Program-made: the position numbers and the translations under genes | Assembly (NCBI GenBank): GCA_963835135.1 | Contig: CAWIEF010000007.1 | Location: forward strand, 1 to 59,986 | Origin: JAVVHH01 sp963835135 | GTDB lineage: Bacteria > Pseudomonadota > Alphaproteobacteria > Acetobacterales > Acetobacteraceae | Length of the DNA stretch: 59,986 nucleotides | Reading direction: 5' to 3' | Shown here: positions 54,206 to 59,986 of the stretch, one piece after another | How the letters are laid out: every line of letters starts with the position of its first letter | Numbering within the stretch: position 1 is the first letter of the stretch | Notes under the pieces: generated by a model | The model's input: only the letters and a program-made list of their open reading frames with translations | Told to the model about the DNA's origin: nothing | Databases searched by the model: none

Positions 54206-54918
54206 GCGCCCAATGTCTGCGCGAGCTGGACGAAGTCTTCGGCGACCAGTTCCCACTCCTGCTCTGGCCGCAAATCGCTCGTCTGACCCGGCCCGTGCTC
54301 GGCCGGCCGCGGCACGAAGGCCGTCATGAACCCAACCCGGCGCGCCGCAGCCAAGTCGCTGTTGTGCGCCGCGACCAGGCAGACCTGCTCCGGTCGGAGG
54401 GCCAGGACGTCGGCGGTCCGCAGATAGGCCTCTGGCTGCGGCTTGTAGGCCTGGACGACCTCGGCACCCAGGATGGCATCCCACGGCAGCCCGGCGCGCT
54501 TGGCGATGTCGAGCATCAGGATGATGTTGCCGTTCGAGAGCGGCGCGATGATGAAGCGCTGCTTCATCATCGTCAGCCCGGCGATGGCATCCGGCCAAGG
54601 GTCAAGCCTGTGCCACGCCAAGGTGAGCGCATCGAGCTCGTCGTCCGGCACGTGGCCGATGCCGAACTGCGGCAAGATGGCCACGAGGTTCTCTCGATGT
54701 AGCACGTCCAGCCGCGCGAACGGCCTCCGGCCCGTGCGGACCTGGTTCATGGCGGGCTGGTACTGGGTGCGCCATGCGTCGGCAAAGGCGGCCGGGTCGG
54801 CCCCGGGCGCATGCCGCGCGAGGAACGGCGCCGCCTCGCGCGCGACCCCGCCGCGCCAGTCGACCACGGTGCCGAATACGTCGAATACCAGCGCCCGCAC
54901 CCCGTCCATCGAACCCAT
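54202..54918 (-). CDS. Haloacid dehalogenase, type II (HAD superfamily)
   Basis: HAD hydrolase of 238 aa, probable (S)-2-haloacid dehalogenase. Nucleophile Asp13 lies in ALVFDVFGTVVDW (motif I), LSNGN is motif II, AYKPQPEAY carries the Lys of motif III and VAAHNSDLAAARRVGF is motif IV of the type II group. It removes halogen from short 2-haloacids or has a related function. ATG 54918 has a perfect GAGGAGG in the gap after the hpnN stop, so the two genes are co-transcribed. Confidence 0.9.
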   Translation of the reverse strand: MGSMDGVRALVFDVFGTVVDWRGGVAREAAPFLARHAPGADPAAFADAWRTQYQPAMNQVRTGRRPFARLDVLHRENLVAILPQFGIGHVPDDELDALTLAWHRLDPWPDAIAGLTMMKQRFIIAPLSNGNIILMLDIAKRAGLPWDAILGAEVVQAYKPQPEAYLRTADVLALRPEQVCLVAAHNSDLAAARRVGFMTAFVPRPAEHGPGQTSDLRPEQEWELVAEDFVQLAQTLGA

Positions 54919-54928
54919 GGTTTCCTCC

Positions 54929-57661
54929 TCAGGCGCCGCGCCGCGCCGCACGCATGGCGCGCCACCGCTTGCTGCGCAGAGCGAGGGCCGGGTTGCCCAG
55001 CCAATCCAACAGCGCGGGCAAGAAGATCATCGTCGTCAGCAGCGTGCATCCGAGGCTCAGCAGCAGCAGCTTGCCCATGCTCGCCGTGCCCGGGTGCTGC
55101 GACAGGCACAGCGATCCGAACGCGGTCGACGTGGTCAGGGCCGAGAACAGCACCGCCCGCGCCGTCGCCGAGCCCAGCGGGGCCGACCGCCGGGCCCGCC
55201 AGTTCATCACGAAATATACGTTGAACGACACCCCGACGCCGAGCAGCAGCGGCAGCGCGATCACGTTGGCGAAGTTGAGCTGCATCCGGAGCGACACGGC
55301 GCACACGACCGTGAGCAACGACGAGACGATCAGCGGCAGGATCACGAGCGCCATGTCGAGCAAGTGTTGCGTGGTGATGGCCAGCAGCACCGCGATGGCG
55401 ATGATGGCGAGCAGGGCCGCCATTTGGAACGCGCTGATGATCGATTCCGCACTGCCCGTGATGACGATGGCCGAGCCGCCCGCATCTGGCGCGACGCTCT
55501 GGATCTCGTGCACGAACCGCTCCAGCCCGTCCGGACTCCGCGCGACGGCGAGCTTGGGCGAGACCTCGATTTTGGCGCGGCCGTCGGGAAGCACCCATTC
55601 GCGCCGGATTGCGTCCGGCACGTCGGCCTCCGTCACCGCGGTGGCGTCCAACGCAGCGCGCAACCGGTCGAGTTGCAGCGGCAGGAAGCGCGTCAGGGCC
55701 TGGTTGGTCTCGAGCAGGACGTCGTCGGGAGCGTCCGACAGGCGCTGGAGGTCGCCCATCAACGGCAGGACCGGGCTGTCGGCCGGCAGCTTGGGCTTGG
55801 CGGCGAGCAGGGCGGCCGCCGCGTGCTTGATGGACGCCCGCAGCGCCTCCGCGTCGGGCGGGGCGGGCGCGGCGGGTGCGGCCAATGTCGTCCGCAGCAC
55901 GCTCGCGGCATCGTCGAGCAGCGGCAGCTTCTCGGCCTGGTCCGTCGGCACGAAACTGCCGAGCCAGAGCACGGTGTCGGCCGTCGGCAATGTGCCGAGC
56001 CGCTCGACCAGCGGGCGCGCGGCATCGAGCGACGGCGCGAGCACATCGGCGGTGTAGGGGTTGGTGACCGGATCGTCGAGCAGGTCGTTCAGCGTGCGGA
56101 CCGCTTCCGAATTCGGGTCCTTGGTGTGCAGCGGGTCGCTGTCGAAATCGAGCGCGGGCAGCAGTGCGAGGCCGAGTGCCGCGACCGCGGCGAACACGAT
56201 CACGACGGGACGATGCCATCGATGCAAGATGGGATCGAGCGGCCGCAACCAAGCCAGCCCGACCTCGACGGCGCCGACCCGGGGCCTGAACGCGGCCAGG
56301 AAAGCCGGCAGGAAGGTGATCGTGCAGCAGAAGGCGATGAACATCCCCACCCCGGCGATCAACCCGAGTTGGGCCACGCCGACGAAGCTGGCCGGGGTGA
56401 AGGCGAGGAAGCCGGCCATGCTCGCCAGGGCCGCGACGAGAATCTGCACGCCGGCCCGGCGCGCGGTTTGCAGCAGCGCCTCGTTCATCGGCGGATAGAA
56501 CATCCGCGCCTCGCGGAACCGGACGGCGAACTGGATGGTGAAATCGACCGCGATGCCGGTAAACAGCACGGCGAACGCGACCGAGACAAGGTTGAGCGTG
56601 CCGACCGCCAACGCCGCGAACCCCGTCGTCGCAAGCAGGCCCAACAGCAGCGTCAGGATGATCGGCACCGCGATGCGCCAGGTCTTGACGGCCAGGAACA
56701 GCAGCATGCCCACCAGCGCGAAGCTGATCAGCAGGCCCTTGACCGCGCCGTTGGCCACGGTGCCGAACTCCTCGTCGTCGAGCGCCACCTGGCCGGTCAG
56801 GCGCACGCTGGCCCGGCCCTTGCGCACGTCGGGGAGGACCGCGGCTGCCGCCCGCACCCGGGCCGACGCCGCCGCGCCCGGCTCGAGCGCGCCGTAATCC
56901 AGCACCGGGCGGATCAAGACGAAGCGATACTTCCCGGCCAGATCCGTCACCGACCCGGCCAGCAGCCGTTGCCATGACAGCGGCTCCGGCTTGCCGGCGG
57001 CGGCGCGGGAGAGCGCCGCATCGAACCCGGCCAGCGCTGGGGTGAACGCGCCCAGATCGGTCTGCCCCGCATCGACCCCCTGCGCGATCAGACCCAGCGC
57101 GCTCATCAGGCCGCGCAGGCTTGGATCGGCCGCGAGCTGGCCCAGGAAGGGCTGTGCGTCGATCGTCGCGTTCAGAAGGTTCGTCAGCGTGTTCTTATCG
57201 AGGAACAACAGCCCGTTGCGGACGAGGTAGGGCGAGTTGTCGGGTCGATCGACCGATTTGAAGTGCGCCTGGTCAGGCGCGATGGCGGCGGCCAAGGCAT
57301 CGGCCGTCTCCTCCGCCTCCTCCGGCGTGGCGCCGCCGACGACGGCAACGAGCAACTCCTGCTGGCGCGGGAAGGCACGCTCGATCGCCATCGCACGCTG
57401 ACGCCAGGGCAGCGAGGCGGAGAACAGGTTGCCGGTATCGGTGGTCACGCCGAGCCGGGTCGCCGCCAGCCAGAGACAGAGCAGCGCCAGGGCGGCCGCG
57501 GCGATGATCGTCACCACCCGATGCCGCGCACAGCCGCCGCTCCAGCGGCCGAGCGTCCGCGAGATGAACGACGCGGACGGGCCGGGTGGCCGCGGCAAAC
57601 CCGGGCGCGGCGGCGACGGCGGCAGCGTGCGCGCCGGATCAGGAAGTGTGGCGTCGTTCAA
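54929..57661 (-). CDS. hpnN: Hopanoid-associated RND (MMPL) transporter HpnN
   Basis: Inner-membrane RND/MMPL transporter of 910 aa that moves hopanoids towards the outer membrane. After a Pro-rich cytoplasmic start there is a first helix (HRVVTIIAAAALALLCLWLA), a large periplasmic domain and a five-to-six-helix bundle (LFTGIAVDFTIQFAVRFREA with the family Asp/Gln pattern). A second periplasmic domain and helix bundle follow (LLLGVGVSFNVYFVMNWRAR, LLSLGCTLLTTMIFLPALLD). Both halves are complete. The squalene-hopene genes are not in the window. A dehalogenase follows 10 bases downstream. Confidence 0.88.
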   Translation of the reverse strand: MNDATLPDPARTLPPSPPRPGLPRPPGPSASFISRTLGRWSGGCARHRVVTIIAAAALALLCLWLAATRLGVTTDTGNLFSASLPWRQRAMAIERAFPRQQELLVAVVGGATPEEAEETADALAAAIAPDQAHFKSVDRPDNSPYLVRNGLLFLDKNTLTNLLNATIDAQPFLGQLAADPSLRGLMSALGLIAQGVDAGQTDLGAFTPALAGFDAALSRAAAGKPEPLSWQRLLAGSVTDLAGKYRFVLIRPVLDYGALEPGAAASARVRAAAAVLPDVRKGRASVRLTGQVALDDEEFGTVANGAVKGLLISFALVGMLLFLAVKTWRIAVPIILTLLLGLLATTGFAALAVGTLNLVSVAFAVLFTGIAVDFTIQFAVRFREARMFYPPMNEALLQTARRAGVQILVAALASMAGFLAFTPASFVGVAQLGLIAGVGMFIAFCCTITFLPAFLAAFRPRVGAVEVGLAWLRPLDPILHRWHRPVVIVFAAVAALGLALLPALDFDSDPLHTKDPNSEAVRTLNDLLDDPVTNPYTADVLAPSLDAARPLVERLGTLPTADTVLWLGSFVPTDQAEKLPLLDDAASVLRTTLAAPAAPAPPDAEALRASIKHAAAALLAAKPKLPADSPVLPLMGDLQRLSDAPDDVLLETNQALTRFLPLQLDRLRAALDATAVTEADVPDAIRREWVLPDGRAKIEVSPKLAVARSPDGLERFVHEIQSVAPDAGGSAIVITGSAESIISAFQMAALLAIIAIAVLLAITTQHLLDMALVILPLIVSSLLTVVCAVSLRMQLNFANVIALPLLLGVGVSFNVYFVMNWRARRSAPLGSATARAVLFSALTTSTAFGSLCLSQHPGTASMGKLLLLSLGCTLLTTMIFLPALLDWLGNPALALRSKRWRAMRAARRGA

Positions 57662-57833
57662 CCGGTCTCAATCCCGAATGCTCATGCGTGCGCTCTCACA
57701 TCGGCCATGCAGAGACAAGAGCAACTTGTAGCGTTCTTTGCTGCACTGCGGTTGCGTTCGCGTTGACCCGCTCCACGTCAACCGATACGAACCAGCCATC
57801 AGTAGGCCGTGGCGGGCGGGAGTGACTTTTCCG

Positions 57834-58271
57834 ATGCAGGATGTTCGTGACGCGCTGTTAATCGCGCATACCAGCGACGGGACGTTGGTCCGCCGCCCGC
57901 TTTCACCGCACCTCCAGGTCTATGCGCCGCAGATCACGTCGGTGCTGTCGATCATGAATCGGATCACCGGGATCGCGAGTTCGATCGGCACGCTGCTGCT
58001 GGTCTGGTGGCTCGCGGCGGCGGCGAGCGGGCCTGCCGCGTTCGCGCGGGTCCAGGGCTTCATCGGATCCTGGCTGGGCCTGTTCGTGCTGTTCGGCTGG
58101 ACGGCATCGCTATTCTATCACCTGTTCGGTGGCCTGCGGCACCTGGCCTGGGACACTGGGCACGGTTTCGGGATCGATCAGGTCCACCGGAGCGGCTGGG
58201 CGGCAATCATCGCTTCGGTCGTGGCTACCGTCCTGGTCTGGGTCATCGGCGTCGCGGTGTGGCCCCGGTGA
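57834..58271 (+). CDS. sdhC: Succinate dehydrogenase cytochrome b556 subunit
   Basis: Membrane anchor of complex II, 145 aa, three membrane helices. RPLSPHLQVYAPQITSVLSI with RITG is the SdhC quinone-site region, and SLFYHLFGGLRHLAWDTG holds the haem His and the conserved HxxWD-like end. Start ATG 57834 (MQDVRDALL) was chosen; GTG 57822 and an upstream extension are in frame. The stop overlaps the sdhD start (GTGA). Confidence 0.93.
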   Translation: MQDVRDALLIAHTSDGTLVRRPLSPHLQVYAPQITSVLSIMNRITGIASSIGTLLLVWWLAAAASGPAAFARVQGFIGSWLGLFVLFGWTASLFYHLFGGLRHLAWDTGHGFGIDQVHRSGWAAIIASVVATVLVWVIGVAVWPR

Positions 58272-58678
58272 GCCAGCCGATCAACGACCGCGTGTCGATC
58301 AACGTCATGCGGTCGCAACTGGGCCGCGCGCGCGGTGTCGGCGCGGCTCATGCCGGCGTCCATCACTGGTATGCCTCGCGCGTCACGTCGATCGCTCTGG
58401 TGCCGCTTACGATCTGGTTCGTGATCAGCATCCTGCGGCTGATTGGCGCGACGCAGCCGATGGTGGCGGCCTGGGCCGGCAATCCGATCAATGCGGCGCT
58501 GCTGCTCGCGCTGATCGGGATAACCTTCCATCACATGCAACTCGGCATCCAGGTCGTCATCGAAGACTACGTTCCGAATCCCACCAGGATGATGGCATTC
58601 GTTTTGGTTAATAAGGCCGTGGCTCTTCTGCTCGGGCTGATCGCTGCCATCTCAGTGCTGAAGCTTGCGCTCACGTGA
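58268..58678 (+). CDS. sdhD: Succinate dehydrogenase membrane anchor subunit
   Basis: Second membrane anchor of complex II, 136 aa, with three membrane helices. HWYASRVTSIALVPLTIWFV and FHHMQLGIQVVIEDYV (haem His and quinone-side Asp-Tyr) are typical of alphaproteobacterial SdhD. It starts with GTG overlapping the sdhC stop (GTGA). The frame open upstream is inside sdhC. Confidence 0.93.
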   Translation: MSQPINDRVSINVMRSQLGRARGVGAAHAGVHHWYASRVTSIALVPLTIWFVISILRLIGATQPMVAAWAGNPINAALLLALIGITFHHMQLGIQVVIEDYVPNPTRMMAFVLVNKAVALLLGLIAAISVLKLALT

Positions 58679-58711
58679 TCGGCTTCGGCATTTGACACGA
58701 GGACTGCCGTT

Positions 58712-59986
58712 ATGAACGCCATCAGCTCTCCCTCCCCGCGGGCCTATACGGTCATCGACCATACCTACGACGTGGTGGTCGTGGGCGCTGGTGGGGCCGG
58801 GTTGCGGGCGACGCTGGGAATGGGTGCGGCCGGGCTGCGGACGGCTTGCCTGACCAAGGTGTTCCCGACCCGCAGCCATACGGTCGCGGCCCAGGGCGGC
58901 ATTGGCGCCGCGCTCGGCAACATGGGTGAGGACGATTGGCGCTGGCACATGTACGACACCGTGAAGGGGTCGGACTGGCTCGGCGACCAGGACGCGATCG
59001 AATACATGTGCCGCGAGGCGATCCCGGCCGTCTACGAGCTCGAGCATTACGGTGTCCCGTTCAGCCGCACCGAGGACGGTCGCATCTATCAGCGTCCGTT
59101 CGGCGGCCACATGATGGAATACGGCAAGACGCCCGCCATGCGCGCCTGCGCCGCCGCCGACCGCACCGGCCACGCGATCCTCCATACGCTGTATCAGCAG
59201 AGTCTGAAGCACGAGGTCGAGTTCTTCGTCGAATACATCGCGCTCGACCTCATCATGGAAGACGGCGCCTGCCGCGGCGTCATGGCCTGGTGTCTCGAGG
59301 ACGGCACGATGCACCGCTTCCGCGCCCAATCCGTGGTGCTGGCGACCGGCGGGTACGGCCGCGCCTATTTCTCCTGCACCTCGGCGCACATCTGCACCGG
59401 TGACGGCAACGGCATGGCCATGCGCGCCGGCATCCCGATGCAGGACATGGAGTTCGTGCAGTTCCACCCGACCGGCATCTACGGCTCGGGCTGCCTCATC
59501 ACCGAGGGGAGCCGGGGCGAGGGCGGGTATCTGACCAATTCCGAAGGCGAGCGGTTCATGGAGCGGTATGCGCCCACGGCCAAGGACCTGGCGAGCCGCG
59601 ACGTCGTCTCGCGGTCCATGACGCTCGAGATCAACGCCGGCCGCGGGGTCGGCCCCAACAAGGACCACATCCACCTCCATCTGGAGCATCTCGGCGCCGA
59701 ACTGCTGCACGAGCGTCTGCCGGGCATCAGCGAGACCGCCAAGGTGTTCGCCGGCGTCGACGTGACGAAGGAGCCGATCCCCGTGCTGCCGACGGTGCAC
59801 TACAATATGGGCGGGGTGCCGACCAACTACCGCACCGAAGTGCTGCGCCCTACCGCCGAGAACCCGGACGCGGTCGTACCCGGCCTGATGGCGATCGGCG
59901 AGGCAGCGTGCGTGTCGGTGCATGGCGCCAACCGCCTTGGCACCAATTCGCTGCTCGACCTCGTGGTGTTCGGCCGGGCTGCCGCT
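58712..59986 (+). CDS. sdhA: Succinate dehydrogenase flavoprotein subunit (partial, runs off window)
   Basis: Catalytic flavoprotein that oxidises succinate to fumarate; 425 codons of an expected 600 or so, with no stop before the window ends. The FAD fold is YDVVVVGAGGAGLRA and the covalent FAD His lies in FPTRSHTVAAQGG. FHPTGIYGSGCLITEG and SRGEGGYLTNSEGERFMERY carry active-site residues, and HYNMGGVPTNY and ANRLGTNSLLDLVVFGR follow. ATG 58712 has GAGG eight bases upstream. It lies 33 bases after sdhD; sdhB is expected beyond the window. Confidence 0.96.
   Translation, partial: MNAISSPSPRAYTVIDHTYDVVVVGAGGAGLRATLGMGAAGLRTACLTKVFPTRSHTVAAQGGIGAALGNMGEDDWRWHMYDTVKGSDWLGDQDAIEYMCREAIPAVYELEHYGVPFSRTEDGRIYQRPFGGHMMEYGKTPAMRACAAADRTGHAILHTLYQQSLKHEVEFFVEYIALDLIMEDGACRGVMAWCLEDGTMHRFRAQSVVLATGGYGRAYFSCTSAHICTGDGNGMAMRAGIPMQDMEFVQFHPTGIYGSGCLITEGSRGEGGYLTNSEGERFMERYAPTAKDLASRDVVSRSMTLEINAGRGVGPNKDHIHLHLEHLGAELLHERLPGISETAKVFAGVDVTKEPIPVLPTVHYNMGGVPTNYRTEVLRPTAENPDAVVPGLMAIGEAACVSVHGANRLGTNSLLDLVVFGRAAA

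Noticed and set aside
54473..56977. 834-codon plus-strand frame opposite the dehalogenase and hpnN
   Set aside because: Extremely Arg/Gln/His-rich and low complexity, as expected for the complement of a GC-rich membrane protein gene.

Overview
This is a GC-rich chromosomal window from an alphaproteobacterium, most likely of the Rhodospirillales/Acetobacteraceae. The evidence is the cyclophilin-coaD-gyrA ... ssb-uvrA neighbourhood, the start of an sdhCDA operon, an HpnN-type hopanoid RND transporter, Tat-exported binding proteins and the codon usage. The species cannot be named from sequence alone. The window is almost entirely coding, and no phage, integron, CRISPR array or intact insertion sequence was seen.

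Layout. 0.3-3.3 kb: class III nucleotidyl cyclase with eleven 47-residue TPR-like repeats. 3.2-8.7 kb: an amidohydrolase and a DUF3299-like protein face a complete TRAP transporter (dctP-dctQ-dctM). 8.8-12.1 kb: a GGDEF-EAL protein and an orphan Tat-exported ABC-type binding protein. 12.2-27.8 kb: a type IV filament/type II secretion-like cluster. It holds a lytic transglycosylase, PilZ protein, A24 prepilin peptidase, one pilin, assembly ATPase, platform protein, PilM-PilN-like and PilO-PilP-like fused inner-membrane proteins and a secretin. Interleaved with these are a Ser/Thr kinase fused to an FGE-sulfatase fold, a PP2C phosphatase, an FHA-SpoIIE-type phosphatase and an EAL phosphodiesterase. 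28-35.4 kb: small membrane proteins, a 2OG-Fe(II) oxygenase, a second cyclase (cyclase-AAA-TPR) and a GGDEF-EAL gene broken by an internal deletion. 35.3-38.7 kb: four tandem palindromic repeats, then the ferrous-iron system efeB and a fused efeU-efeO with a candidate Fur-like box. 38.7-54 kb: amidase, tRNA-Lys, cyclophilin, coaD, gyrA (with an apparent one-base frameshift), VOC protein, EamA transporter, epoxide hydrolase, ssb, uvrA, quinone oxidoreductase and a second orphan binding protein. 54-60 kb: HAD-type dehalogenase, hpnN and sdhC-sdhD-sdhA, with sdhA cut by the window end.

The most notable unit is the 12-28 kb cluster. Its core genes are chained by ATGA overlaps: kinase into ATPase, platform into PilM/N, PilM/N into PilO/P. 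This suggests a filament or secretion machine co-produced with its own Ser/Thr phosphorylation switch (kinase, PP2C, FHA reader/SpoIIE phosphatase) and c-di-GMP parts (PilZ, EAL). The kinase/PP2C/FHA trio is known from type VI secretion control, but no type VI structural gene is visible here. That functional link is an inference.

Several genes are broken or frameshifted: gyrA, a pilus-cluster lipoprotein, a GGDEF-EAL gene and perhaps a small membrane protein. gyrA is essential, and the putative shifts in gyrA and the lipoprotein both look like single extra bases. Sequencing or assembly indels should therefore be excluded before biological conclusions are drawn.
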